From assembly GCA_934728255.1 (NCBI GenBank), contig CAKVEC010000013.1:1-46855 (forward strand): 46,855 nucleotides of DNA, read 5' to 3'. Under the pieces are notes generated by a model. That model saw only the letters and a list, made by a program, of their open reading frames with translations, was not told where the DNA came from and ran no database searches. This document shows, in pieces, positions 1 through 7,191 of the stretch. The position numbers and the translations under genes are program-made. Source of the stretch: an uncultured Bacteroidales bacterium. Its GTDB lineage: Bacteria; Bacteroidota; Bacteroidia; Bacteroidales; Paludibacteraceae. How positions within the stretch are numbered: the first letter of the stretch is position 1; each line of letters begins with the position of its first letter.

Positions 1-107
1 CGGTCTAACATCTAACAGCCCCGCAAGGGGCGGTCTAACATCTAACAGCCCCGCAAGGGGCGGTCTAACATCTAACAGCCCCGCAAGGGGCGGTCTAACA
101 TCTAACA
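1..107. repeat. Tandem 30-base repeat, 3.6 copies, each with a small hairpin
   Basis: Three identical 30-base units (1-30, 31-60, 61-90) and a partial fourth (91-107) follow each other with no spacer. Each unit starts CGGTCTAACATCTAACA and ends in a GCCCC-GCAA-GGGGC hairpin. The array probably continues left of the window and stops about 12 bases before the first gene. With no unique spacers it is not a CRISPR array. Confidence 0.9.
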
Positions 108-118
108 TCTAAATCACT

Positions 119-424
119 ATGGCAAAAGTAGATTACGCCTATCCCGTTGAGGCATTGCATGGGAAAGTAAAGAAAACGCACACCGTGGGCTTTGCGCTCC
201 GCAAAGACTCGGGTTGCAAGTTCACCCAAACCTTTAACCCCACCCAAGCGGCTCCCACCGAGGCGCAGACCGAGGTGCAGCAAAAGTTCGCCGCTGCCGT
301 GAAAGCCGCCCGCGTACGTATGGCGGATGCGCAGAAGCAGGCACAAGACCTGGCTGCATTCAAGAAACAGAGCAAATACAAGACGCTGTATGGCTACGTG
401 TTCAGCCTCGTGTACGCCGCCTAA
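119..424 (+). CDS. Small HGK-motif protein, unknown function
   Basis: The product has 101 residues, with no signal peptide or membrane segment. It starts MAKVDYAYPVEALHGK; the P-x-E-x-(L/I)-HGK motif at residues 9-16 recurs in the 140-residue protein at 33239-33661, as does a C-terminal basic segment around KYKTLYGYVF, so the two look like distant paralogues. From memory, proteins of this kind are common in Bacteroidales beside small phage-like cassettes, but I know no function. It begins about 12 bases after a hairpin-rich tandem repeat and is followed at once by a small membrane protein, suggesting one transcript. The ATG at 119 is the first good start after the repeat. Confidence 0.7.
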   Translation: MAKVDYAYPVEALHGKVKKTHTVGFALRKDSGCKFTQTFNPTQAAPTEAQTEVQQKFAAAVKAARVRMADAQKQAQDLAAFKKQSKYKTLYGYVFSLVYAA

Positions 425-602
425 CGGACAGTTGCTCCTTGCCGTAGCACTGTGCACCTTCGGGTGCGCATTGCTCACGGCGGGGATCAGTATTCCGCCT
501 GTAGGGGTGATAGACAGCAGCGTGCTGGTCGCCTTCGGCGAGATACTGACGTTTGCGGGCAGCCTGGTGGGGATAGACTACCACTATAGATATAAAACAT
601 AA
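390..602 (+). CDS. Small membrane protein, holin-like
   Basis: The conserved part is a hydrophobic stretch (LLLAVALCTFGCALLTAG) followed by IPPVGVIDSSVLVAFGEILTF and a tail IDYHYRYK. I recognise the VIDSSVLVAFGE...GIDYHYR pattern as a small two-helix membrane protein of Bacteroidales that sits beside DUF5675 proteins, where it is suspected to act like a holin; that role is inference. The start is uncertain: ATG at 390 (70 aa) overlaps the end of the preceding gene, while TTG at 432 would give 56 aa; an ATG at 327 is also open but reads an antisense-like Arg-rich segment. A large inverted repeat begins 6 bases after the stop. Confidence 0.55.
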   Translation: MATCSASCTPPNGQLLLAVALCTFGCALLTAGISIPPVGVIDSSVLVAFGEILTFAGSLVGIDYHYRYKT

Positions 603-607
603 GGTCC

Positions 608-682
608 GACCTCCCCAACCCCTCCAAAGGAGGGGCTTACAGATACTCTGAATTCCCCTCCTTTGGAGGGGTTGGGGAGGTC
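608..682. repeat. Perfect long inverted repeat (paired palindromic element)
   Basis: Two 28-base arms (608-635 and 655-682) are exact reverse complements separated by 19 bases. Each arm contains its own shorter palindrome CCCCTCCAAAGGAGGGG, so four half-units are stacked. The element fills the gap between the small membrane protein and the DUF5675 gene. Related units occur at 731, 1091 and 1198. Confidence 0.92.
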
Positions 683-699
683 TAAAATGATTTTTGATT

Positions 700-1152
700 A
701 TGATACTGAAACTGATACGAGATACTGCAAGCCCCCTCCCTGAGGGGGTTGGGGGAGTCCTGTATGTGGATGGCACTATGTTCTGCACTACGCTGGAACG
801 GCGCGGTGTGGAGATACTCGCGCTGTGGTACACGGTGAGCGTAACGATGTCGCCGCGGTTCAAGAGGCTGCTGCCGATAGTGAACAGCGTACCGGGGCGG
901 TCGGGGATACGCTTCCACGTAGGGACAAAGCCCGAGCACTCGGCGGGGTGTATCCTCGTACCGAGCCGAGAGATAGAAAAGCGTCTGACACAAACCCTCT
1001 TACAAGCACAAAGAAAGCATGAAACGATCTATCTGGAGATTATTGATAGCAGGCTGCCTGCTGCTCCTTGCAGGATGCCGATGCCTCTCCGACTCCCCCA
1101 ACCCCCTCAGAGAGGGGGCTTACAGAGCGGAAACAAGGGCATGGCAGGATAG
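700..1152 (+). CDS. DUF5675 family protein carrying an in-frame repeat
   Basis: The core (about residues 1-110) reads LIRDT...LYVDGTMFCTTLE...SPRFKRLLPIV...VPGRSGIRFHVGT...SAGCILV, which matches the DUF5675 family. Its activity is not established; its usual neighbours suggest a phage-derived cell-wall or lysis role. Between RDT and LYVDG lies SPLPEGVGGV, encoded by a palindromic repeat (731-759), so the repeat entered without breaking the frame. The C-terminal 40 or so residues overlap the next gene (from 1019) and are partly repeat-encoded (LPQPPQRGGLQ), so the original stop may be lost. ATG 700 is chosen over TTG 694. Confidence 0.7.
   Translation: MILKLIRDTASPLPEGVGGVLYVDGTMFCTTLERRGVEILALWYTVSVTMSPRFKRLLPIVNSVPGRSGIRFHVGTKPEHSAGCILVPSREIEKRLTQTLLQAQRKHETIYLEIIDSRLPAAPCRMPMPLRLPQPPQRGGLQSGNKGMAG
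731..759. repeat. GC-rich palindromic repeat inside a coding frame
   Basis: The 29 bases begin GCCCCCTCCCTGAGGGGG and end TTGGGGGAGTC. They form a hairpin and lie inside the DUF5675 gene, adding about ten codons in frame. The same unit recurs, inverted, at 1091-1120 and as half of the element at 1198-1271. Confidence 0.85.
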
Positions 1153-1459
1153 CACGTACCACTATGTAAGGGACAGCGTGGTGGTGTATGTGGGGGCGAC
1201 CTCCCCACCCCCTCCAAAGGAGGGGCTTTCAGAGTATCTGCAAGCCCCCTCTCTGAGGGGGTTGGGGGAGTCGCACTGGCATACCGAGTATCGCAACAGG
1301 GTGGTGACCAAAACCGACACGGTCTATCAGGACAGGGAGGTAGAGATACAGTTACCGCCCGAGAGGTATGTCCCCCGGGCGGTAAAAGGTCTCGCCTACA
1401 TAGGCGGAGCAGCGATAGGGCTGCTCTTGCTATGGCTGATACTGACAATCAGGCATTAA
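1019..1459 (+). CDS. Short membrane lipoprotein interrupted in frame by two repeats
   Basis: The product has 146 residues. The N-terminus is a lipoprotein signal (KRSIWRLLIAGCLLLLAGC, Cys at residue 20). A polar middle with repeated RDS/DTVYQDR motifs follows, then a C-terminal membrane helix (YIGGAAIGLLLLWLILTI). This layout (lipobox, extended polar stalk, helix) resembles small spanin-like proteins of phage lysis cassettes, an inference from position after the holin-like and DUF5675 genes. Two palindromic repeats are translated within it, giving SPNPLREGA (about residues 26-34) and SPPPPKEGL...APSLRGLGES (about residues 61-84). The frame stays open through both. It overlaps the DUF5675 reading frame by 134 bases. 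Confidence 0.6.
   Translation: MKRSIWRLLIAGCLLLLAGCRCLSDSPNPLREGAYRAETRAWQDSTYHYVRDSVVVYVGATSPPPPKEGLSEYLQAPSLRGLGESHWHTEYRNRVVTKTDTVYQDREVEIQLPPERYVPRAVKGLAYIGGAAIGLLLLWLILTIRH
1091..1120. repeat. GC-rich palindromic repeat inside the lipoprotein gene
   Basis: This unit is the reverse complement of the one at 731-759 with small differences (GACTCCCCCAACCCCCTCAG...GGGGGCT). It is read in frame as DSPNPLREGA in the lipoprotein and in another frame as part of the DUF5675 C-terminal extension. Confidence 0.85.
1198..1271. repeat. Paired palindromic element inside the lipoprotein gene
   Basis: It combines one arm like that at 608 (GACCTCCCCACCCCCTCC...) with one like that at 731 (GCCCCCTCTCTGAGGGGG...GTC), about 16 bases apart, the same two-arm layout as 608-682. 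Together it adds about 24 codons to the lipoprotein without a stop. Confidence 0.88.
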
Positions 1460-1476
1460 GCATTATGCATTGTGCA

Positions 1477-2226
1477 TTATTCCTCTCCCATCTCTTGATC
1501 GACGAGGATACGTCCGCAGAACTCGCAGACGATGATTTTCTTTCGCTGACGGATGTCGATCTGTCGCTGTGCCGGGATCTTGCTGTGGCAGCCGCCGCAA
1601 CTGTCGCGCTCTACCTTAACGACCGCCAAGCCGTTGTGTGCATTCTTGCGGATACGCTTGAAGGCGGCGAGGAGACGCTCGTCGATGGTCTGCTCGATCT
1701 CGGTGGAGCGTATCATGAGTGCCTCGGTCTCGGCTTTGGTCTCGGCGAGGATAGAGTCGAGTTCGCTCTTTTTCTGGTTGAGGTCAACGGTTTTGTCCTC
1801 GATGTTGGCGATGGTCTTCTCTTTCTCGGCTTTGTGTGCTTGGAGTTCGTCGGTGAAGTTGTGGATCTTCTTCTGGCAGAGTTCGATGTCGAGTTGCTGG
1901 TACTCTATTTCCTTGTTGAGGTTGTCGAACTCTCGGTTGTTGCGTACGCTGTTCTGTTGCTCTTTGTAGCGTGCGATAGAGGCGTTGGCGTTCTCGGCAC
2001 GTACGCGGTAGTCGGAGATCTGCGTTTCGCAGTCTTTGATGCTGTCTTCGATGTTCTGGAGACGGGTTTTGAGTCCTTCGATCTCGTCGCCCATATCCTT
2101 TACTTCCTGCGGCAGTTCGCCTGCGAGGGTGCGGAGTTCGTCGATACGCGAATCGACTTGCTGTAGTTCGTAGAGGGCTTTGAGTTTCTGCTCTACGGTG
2201 AGTTCTTGTTGTTCTTTAGTTGCCAT
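1477..2226 (-). CDS. C4-type zinc-ribbon coiled-coil protein
   Basis: The product has 249 residues. About residues 10-190 are heptad-rich (LKTRLQNIEDSIKDCETQI, KEIEYQQLDIELCQKKI) and predict a long antiparallel coiled coil. The C-terminus carries two Cys pairs, CGGC (about 210) and CEFC (about 234), forming a zinc ribbon of the zf-RING_7 type. Members of this family are found across bacteria; a Chlamydia member binds nucleic acid, but the role here is unknown. It is probably cytosolic. Its start at 2226 lies 32 bases after the Nif3-like gene, with the DUF5606 gene further upstream, so the three may be one operon. Confidence 0.8.
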   Translation of the reverse strand: MATKEQQELTVEQKLKALYELQQVDSRIDELRTLAGELPQEVKDMGDEIEGLKTRLQNIEDSIKDCETQISDYRVRAENANASIARYKEQQNSVRNNREFDNLNKEIEYQQLDIELCQKKIHNFTDELQAHKAEKEKTIANIEDKTVDLNQKKSELDSILAETKAETEALMIRSTEIEQTIDERLLAAFKRIRKNAHNGLAVVKVERDSCGGCHSKIPAQRQIDIRQRKKIIVCEFCGRILVDQEMGEE

Positions 2227-2258
2227 AATTGTATATGATTTTTTATTCTATTATTCAA

Positions 2259-3032
2259 TCACAGGATCTGTACAGGTGTTCGGTCTGCTTGTGAGATATA
2301 GGTTTTGACCTTTCCTTGGAGCAGGTCTTGGAAGATGTTGCGGGTGAAGTGTTCGCTTGTCCAGTGGTCGATATCGACGAGTCCGATGCGCCCTGCGGCG
2401 GCTTGCAGTTCGTGGTATTTGCAGTCGGCGGTGAGATAGACGTCTGCGCCTTGCCGGATGGCTTCTTCGGCGAACTCTGCGCCTGCACCTCCGCAGAGGG
2501 CGATGCGCTGCACGGTGTCGGTTGCCGGTTCGGTATAGCGCACATAGGTGGCTTCAAAGCGGTCTTTGACGCGGTGCAGGAAATCGGTGTAGGGTATGGG
2601 TTCGTGGAGCGAGCCGATGACGCCGAGACCGTGGTCTGCTCCGGGTTGGGCAGGCACGAGGATGCGATAATCAGCAATGCCGAGTATGTCCGCCATGCGT
2701 CCGCTGACGCCGTGGAGGACGGAATCCATAGCGGTATGGCTCGAATAGATAGCGATACCGTGGCGGATAGCAAGTGCGACACACCGTTCCTGCGGGGTGA
2801 GCCCGCAGATGTGTTTCAGACCGTGGAAGAGGAGGGGATGGTGGCTGATGATGAGGTTGCAGCCCATAGAAATGGCTTCGCTGACGACCGATTCCGTAAT
2901 GTCTGTCGTCAGCAGGGCGGCGGTGATGTCCGTCGCTGTGTTACCCACCTGCATACCCGAGTTGTCCCAACTTTCCTGGTAACTCAAGGGAGCCGCAGAT
3001 TCTATGATATCGATGATGTCCTGTAGGATCAA
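2259..3032 (-). CDS. Nif3-like dinuclear metal protein (DUF34)
   Basis: The product has 257 residues, near the short YbgI-type length; many Bacteroidetes homologues are longer, with an inserted domain. It shows the family landmarks QESWDNSGMQVG near the N-terminus, ISHHPLLFHGLK (metal-binding His pair), SSHTAMD (usually SSHTNLD) and DIDHWTSEH (C-terminal His/Glu ligands). The family forms hexameric rings with a two-metal centre; its substrate is not settled and the name GTP cyclohydrolase 1 type 2 homologue is not functional evidence. The start is TTG at 3032, overlapping the stop of the upstream gene (TTGA). The alignment of MILQDIIDIIESAAPL with family N-termini supports that start. Confidence 0.85.
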   Translation of the reverse strand: MILQDIIDIIESAAPLSYQESWDNSGMQVGNTATDITAALLTTDITESVVSEAISMGCNLIISHHPLLFHGLKHICGLTPQERCVALAIRHGIAIYSSHTAMDSVLHGVSGRMADILGIADYRILVPAQPGADHGLGVIGSLHEPIPYTDFLHRVKDRFEATYVRYTEPATDTVQRIALCGGAGAEFAEEAIRQGADVYLTADCKYHELQAAAGRIGLVDIDHWTSEHFTRNIFQDLLQGKVKTYISQADRTPVQIL

Positions 3033-3565
3033 CCTTTGCGTGCGCCTACGCCTGTTTTGGCGGAGGTGGCTGCGGATTTCTGTGTTTTGACCTGTGCTTT
3101 TTTGGCAGCAGGTTTCTTTTCCTCGGCTTTGGGTGCCTCTACGGGAACGGCTTCGTCCGAGGCGGCTTCGTCCTCGATAGCAAAGTCGGTGATGCCGGCA
3201 TTGACGAGGATATTATACCACTGTATGAGTTTGCGAATGTCGGAGGGATAGACGCGGTCGCGGTCCCATTCGGGCAGCACCGTGTCAAACCATGCACGGA
3301 GGGTGTCGGTGTCGGCTTTCTTGGCGTCGATAGAAGCGGGTTTGAGTCCCTCTTTGGTTCCGACGCTTGTGAGTACGCTGCTCAGGCTGACGTCGTCGCC
3401 GGTGGTAAACATAGACACCTCGCTGAGGGCGACGATCTTGTCGCGTGCATAGGTAGGCATACGTTTGCCGTCGAGGAGGGATTCAACGATGAGCATATTA
3501 TTGCCGCGGCTGACCAACTTATACAGACCGGGCTTGCCGGTGATGGAAAGGATATTGTTGAGCAT
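3029..3565 (-). CDS. DUF5606 domain protein
   Basis: The product has 178 residues. The first 140 or so match DUF5606 (LNNILSITGKPGLYKLVSRG, VSMFTTGDDVSL, WYNILVNAGI). The last 45 are a low-complexity Ala/Lys tail (EEKKPAAKKAQVKTQKSAATS) suggestive of nucleic-acid or surface charge interactions. No signal peptide is seen, so it should be cytosolic. The function of the family, which is largely confined to Bacteroidetes, is unknown. It is the first gene of the minus-strand set with the Nif3-like gene and is preceded by a -7 box at 3590-3597. Confidence 0.8.
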   Translation of the reverse strand: MLNNILSITGKPGLYKLVSRGNNMLIVESLLDGKRMPTYARDKIVALSEVSMFTTGDDVSLSSVLTSVGTKEGLKPASIDAKKADTDTLRAWFDTVLPEWDRDRVYPSDIRKLIQWYNILVNAGITDFAIEDEAASDEAVPVEAPKAEEKKPAAKKAQVKTQKSAATSAKTGVGARKG

Positions 3566-3589
3566 AGTTTTTTATAGTTGAAAGTTGGG

Positions 3590-3637
3590 CAAAAGTACTG
3601 CTTTTTTTGGAGATGTGCAAATTTTGTAGTAATTTTG
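3590..3637. promoter_or_regulatory. Divergent promoter region
   Basis: On the plus strand TTTG (3606-3609), 20 bases, then TAATTTTG (3630-3637) gives a complete Bacteroidota promoter for the CNNM gene. On the minus strand TACTTTTG (3597-3590) is a -7 box for the DUF5606 gene. Confidence 0.7.
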
Positions 3638-3654
3638 CGGTCTAAATTCTATAT

Positions 3655-4767
3655 ATGGGCTTATTAATTACATTCTTGCTGTCAGCAATGGCAGTGTCAT
3701 TTCTCTGCTCTCTGCTTGAATCTACCTTGATGACGACCACGCTGAGTTATATCACGATGCGTGAGGAGGAGGGCTACAAACCAGCCACGCTGATGAAACG
3801 CTACAAGACGGAGACGGAGCGTCCGCTTGCCGCCATATTGTCGCTCAACACGATAGCGAACACGATAGGCGCCGCCGGCGTGGGTCAGCAGGCGAACATT
3901 ATCTTCGGTTCGCAATGGTTCGGACTGGTGAGCGCGATAACGACGGTACTGATACTGGTTTTCTCGGAGATTATCCCGAAGACGATCGGTACGACCTACT
4001 GGAAATCGCTGATGGGTTTCACGGCTCGTACGATACAGGTGCTGGTGGTGGTGATGTACCCTTGTGTGCTGTTTATCAAGTGGATAACGATGATCTTCAA
4101 GCACGATGGCGATGAGGCGACGGTATCGCGCGAAGAGGTGCTGGCGATGGTGAACGTAGGCGAAGAAGAGGGCGTGATAGAGAAAGACGAGAACAAAATC
4201 ATCGGCAACGTGATGCGCTTGGACAGCATCAAGGCATCGGACGTGATGACGCCTCGTGTAGTGGCAAAGACGGCACCGGAGACGATGACGCTGCGCGAGT
4301 ACTACGAGTCGGACGAGTACGACCATTTCTCGCGTATACCGGTTTACAACGAGGACGCGCCGGAGTTTATCACGGGTTATGTACTGCGGGACGATGCGCT
4401 GGAAGACCTGGCGGAGGATCATTTTCAGGTAACGCTCGGTTCGATCAAACGCTCGCTGCCGTCGTTCGACGAGAATAAGTCATTAGGTGAGATCTTCGAT
4501 GCGATGCTCAAGCAGAAATCGCAGATTGCATTAGTGATAGACGAGTACGGGTGTTTCCAGGGGATATTGACCCTGGAGGACATCATCGAGACGATCTTCG
4601 GGCTGGAGATCATAGACGAGAGCGACGACATCATCGACATGCAGCAGTATGCGCGTGAGCGTTGGCAGCAGCGTCAGAAGAAGTACAAGCGAGTGGAGAT
4701 AAAGCCGCTTCCCCCGGCAAGCGGAGAGGAAAAAGAGGAGAGGACAAAAGATGAGACTAAAGAGTGA
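3655..4767 (+). CDS. CNNM/DUF21 membrane protein with CBS pair (hemolysin-type)
   Basis: The product has 370 residues. The N-terminal DUF21 region (about 1-150) has hydrophobic helices around LLITFLLSAMAVSFLCSLLE, AITTVLILVFSEIIPKT and TIQVLVVVMYPCVLFI. The family motif SEIIPKTIGTTYW is clear. About residues 190-320 form a CBS pair, ending in LVIDEYGCFQGILTLEDIIE. It lacks the C-terminal CorC/HlyC domain of longer relatives and ends in a charged tail. The family is linked to Mg2+/Co2+ export or homeostasis at the inner membrane; hemolysin is a historical name. The smpB gene starts inside its last 17 bases. Confidence 0.88.
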   Translation: MGLLITFLLSAMAVSFLCSLLESTLMTTTLSYITMREEEGYKPATLMKRYKTETERPLAAILSLNTIANTIGAAGVGQQANIIFGSQWFGLVSAITTVLILVFSEIIPKTIGTTYWKSLMGFTARTIQVLVVVMYPCVLFIKWITMIFKHDGDEATVSREEVLAMVNVGEEEGVIEKDENKIIGNVMRLDSIKASDVMTPRVVAKTAPETMTLREYYESDEYDHFSRIPVYNEDAPEFITGYVLRDDALEDLAEDHFQVTLGSIKRSLPSFDENKSLGEIFDAMLKQKSQIALVIDEYGCFQGILTLEDIIETIFGLEIIDESDDIIDMQQYARERWQQRQKKYKRVEIKPLPPASGEEKEERTKDETKE

Positions 4768-5215
4768 CGTAAACATAAAGAACCGCCGTGCGGGTTTCGA
4801 CTACGAGATACTCGACCGCTACACGGCGGGTATCCAGTTGTTCGGCACGGAGATCAAGTCGATCCGCGAGAGCAAAGCCTCGCTGGCGGATACGTTCTGC
4901 CAGTTTGCCGGCGGCGAACTGTGGGTGAAGCAGATGCACATCGCGGAGTATCGTTTCGGGAGTTATGCGAACCACGAGTCGAAGCGCGACCGTAAGTTGC
5001 TGCTGCAGAAGAAAGAGTTGCGCAAGTTGGAACGGCTGACGCGCGACACGGGCAAGACGATCATCCCGCTCAGGCTGTTTATCAACGAGCGTGGGCTGGC
5101 GAAGATGGAGATAGCGCTCTGCCAGGGCAAGCACACCTACGACAAACGGCAGTCGCTGCGGGAGCAGGACGACAAGCGTGAGTTGCAGCGTGCGATGCGC
5201 AACGCGGGACGGTGA
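4751..5215 (+). CDS. smpB: SsrA-binding protein SmpB
   Basis: The product has 154 residues, the normal length. SmpB binds tmRNA and brings it to stalled ribosomes for trans-translation. Landmarks include NRRAGFDYEILDRYTAGIQL, GTEIKSIRESKASL, RDRKLLLQKKEL, PLRLFINERGLAKMEIAL and the basic C-terminal tail GKHTYDKRQSLREQDDKRE, which acts in the ribosome A site. ATG 4751 overlaps the end of the CNNM gene in another frame, so the two are translationally coupled. tmRNA itself is not in the window. Confidence 0.95.
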   Translation: MRLKSDVNIKNRRAGFDYEILDRYTAGIQLFGTEIKSIRESKASLADTFCQFAGGELWVKQMHIAEYRFGSYANHESKRDRKLLLQKKELRKLERLTRDTGKTIIPLRLFINERGLAKMEIALCQGKHTYDKRQSLREQDDKRELQRAMRNAGR

Positions 5216-5229
5216 TGGCTTTCTCCGTT

Positions 5230-5315
5230 AAAGACCATTAAAAGACCATTAAAAGGCTCCGTTTATCGGTCGGGGAAGTTCTCCGTTAATTGACGTTAAT
5301 TGACCGTTAATTGAC
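5230..5315. repeat. Two short tandem arrays with 10-11 base period
   Basis: At 5230-5256 the unit AAAGACCATTA occurs twice, then partially. At 5285-5315 GTTAATTGAC occurs three times at steps of 10 and 11 bases. They lie between smpB and porX, where no gene is seen. GTTAATT and ACCATTAAA motifs recur at 9673, 44600 and 45496-45637. Confidence 0.75.
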
Positions 5316-5394
5316 GGTCATTAGTGGAGAAAGAAAAACGTAACGGCGAACCGTCGGTACGGTTTTTGCACTACCGCCCGTAAAAACACCTATT

Positions 5395-6942
5395 ATGAAC
5401 ACCAACCGCATACTCTGGGCTGACGACGAGATCGACCTTCTCGAGCCCTATATCATCTATCTGCGTAGCAAGAACTACGAGGTCCTCACCGCCAACAACG
5501 GACAGGATGCCATAGATATTTGCCAATCCGAACCCCTCGACATCGTCTTCCTCGACGAGAACATGCCGGGTCTCTCCGGTCTCGAGACCCTGCAGGAGAT
5601 CAAGCGTCTCCGCCCCGAACTGCCCGTCGTGATGATCACCAAGAGCGAGGAGGAACGTATTATGGAGCAGGCTATCGGCGAGAAAATAGCCGACTATCTC
5701 ATCAAACCCGTCAACCCGAGTCAGATCCTCCTCTGTCTCAAGAAGCATATCCACCGGCAGGCGATAGTCAGCGAGCATACCAACCAGACCTACCGTCAGG
5801 AGTTCGGCGACATCGCCTATATGATCGATACCGCGCAGACCCTCGACGAATGGATGGCTGTCGAGCGCACGCTCACCCAGTGGGATTTGGATCTGCAGGA
5901 CGTGGATTCCCCTATGCGCGAACTGCTGGAGATGCAGCGCACACAGGCTAACACCGCTTTTGCCAAGTTTATACGGACGCACTACGAGGACTGGTTCGCC
6001 CACCCGCAGGAACGCCCCTTGATGTCCCCCGACATCTTCAAGCGCGTCCTCTTCCCTATGCTCGACAACGGTGAAAAGGTCTTTTTTATCGTCATCGACA
6101 ATTTCCGCTACGACCAGTGGAAGACCATCCAGCCGCTCCTCGCCGATTTCCTAACTGTTACCGACGAGCGGCAGTACCTCTCTATCCTGCCCACCGCCAC
6201 TCAGTACGCCCGCAATGCCATCTTCTCCGGCTTGATGCCGCTGCAGATACAGGAGATGTACCCCTCTCTCTGGGTGGAAGAGGACGACGACGAGGGCAAA
6301 AACCTGAACGAGAAAGACCTCATACAGACTCAACTCGACCGCTTCCGCCGCCACGACACCTACACCTATTTCAAGGTCAACGAGAGCGATTTCTGCGAGC
6401 GTGTCATCGGGCAACTCAAGTCGCTGCGCACACCGCTCAATGTGGTGGTACTCAATTTTATAGATATGCTCTCCCATTCCCGCACCGAGAGCAAGATGAT
6501 GCGCGAACTCGCCAACGACGAAGCCGCCTATCGCAGTCTGACCCTCAGTTGGTTCCGCCATTCACCCACCTACGAACTGCTCCGCCGTATCGCCGAACTG
6601 GGCTACAAGATCGTCATCACCACCGACCACGGCACCGTGCGCGTCAAGAACCCCGTGCAGATCATCGGCGACAAGAACACCAATACCAACCTCCGCTACA
6701 AGGTCGGCAAAGCACTCAGTTGCGACAGCAAGAACGTCTTTGTCATCGACCAACCCAAGCGCATCGGACTACCCTGCCCCAACGTAAGCAGCAGTTATAT
6801 GTTCTGCACAGGCAACGATTTCTTCGGCTACCCCAACAACTTCAACTACTATGCCCAGCACTACCGCAACACCTTCCAGCACGGCGGCATCTCTATCGAA
6901 GAAATGCTCATCCCCCTCATCACCCTCGAACCAAAAAAGTAA
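5395..6942 (+). CDS. porX: PorX: response regulator with PglZ domain (T9SS control)
   Basis: The product has 515 residues, like Porphyromonas gingivalis PorX. About residues 1-120 are a receiver domain: acidic pair D10-D11 (ILWADDE), phospho-acceptor D54 (IVFLDENMPG), Thr in VVMITKSEE and Lys in DYLIKPVNP. A helical linker leads to a PglZ domain of the alkaline-phosphatase superfamily (about 200-515), with metal-site motifs VIDNFRYDQW and VITTDHGT. PorX pairs with the sensor PorY, works with the extracytoplasmic sigma factor SigP to control type IX secretion genes, and its PglZ domain has phosphodiesterase activity. PorY is not in this window, but the T9SS lipoprotein PorW/SprE is at 29720. 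Confidence 0.93.
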   Translation: MNTNRILWADDEIDLLEPYIIYLRSKNYEVLTANNGQDAIDICQSEPLDIVFLDENMPGLSGLETLQEIKRLRPELPVVMITKSEEERIMEQAIGEKIADYLIKPVNPSQILLCLKKHIHRQAIVSEHTNQTYRQEFGDIAYMIDTAQTLDEWMAVERTLTQWDLDLQDVDSPMRELLEMQRTQANTAFAKFIRTHYEDWFAHPQERPLMSPDIFKRVLFPMLDNGEKVFFIVIDNFRYDQWKTIQPLLADFLTVTDERQYLSILPTATQYARNAIFSGLMPLQIQEMYPSLWVEEDDDEGKNLNEKDLIQTQLDRFRRHDTYTYFKVNESDFCERVIGQLKSLRTPLNVVVLNFIDMLSHSRTESKMMRELANDEAAYRSLTLSWFRHSPTYELLRRIAELGYKIVITTDHGTVRVKNPVQIIGDKNTNTNLRYKVGKALSCDSKNVFVIDQPKRIGLPCPNVSSSYMFCTGNDFFGYPNNFNYYAQHYRNTFQHGGISIEEMLIPLITLEPKK

Positions 6943-6973
6943 ATAAAAGATAACAGGCAAGTATAGATGATTC

Positions 6974-7009
6974 GTTATAGGATGCGCATAGGATAGGCTT
7001 AGGATAGAC
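6974..7009. repeat. 36-base intergenic repeat, copy 1 (TAGGAT triplet array)
   Basis: The 36 bases match 15473-15508 exactly. Inside, TAGGAT occurs three times at 11-base steps (TAGGATGCGCA, TAGGATAGGCT, TAGGATAGAC). It lies between porX and the EEP-fold gene. Confidence 0.85.
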
Positions 7010-7052
7010 CGACAATGGCACCTCTTTTCTTTTAATTTCTTTAATTTCTCTT

Positions 7053-7149
7053 GCACCGCGTAGCAGGTGCATAGGAACCCCGAAAGAAAGCGCGGGACAT
7101 GTTTCGGGTTCCCTGCAAGCAACGCGCAGTAGGGTGCTATTTGTCCCGC
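7053..7149 (+). other. Structured region with possible pseudoknot before the EEP-fold gene
   Basis: Three pairings are visible. GCACC/GGTGC closes a small hairpin (about 7053-7070). GGAACCCCGAAA (7074-7085) pairs with TTTCGGGTTCC (7102-7112), one C bulged. The loop of that hairpin holds GCGGGACA (7092-7099), which can pair with TGTCCCGC (7142-7149) to make a pseudoknot. It ends about 43 bases before ATG 7192, so it could be a leader element or independent RNA. I do not recognise a known riboswitch. Confidence 0.4.
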
Positions 7150-7191
7150 AAGACAGGTTTTGCAAGTTTTGTTTTATAAGTTTTCGTTAAT

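Noticed and set aside
1..107. CRISPR array
   Set aside because: The 30-base repeats are directly joined with no unique spacers and no cas genes are near.
1432..2166. 244-codon plus-strand frame opposite the zinc-ribbon gene
   Set aside because: It is the antisense shadow of a well-supported coiled-coil gene and shows no family features.
6117..6953. 278-codon frame in porX, rich in Arg, His and Pro
   Set aside because: It overlaps PorX in another frame and its composition is that of a frame shadow in GC-rich DNA.
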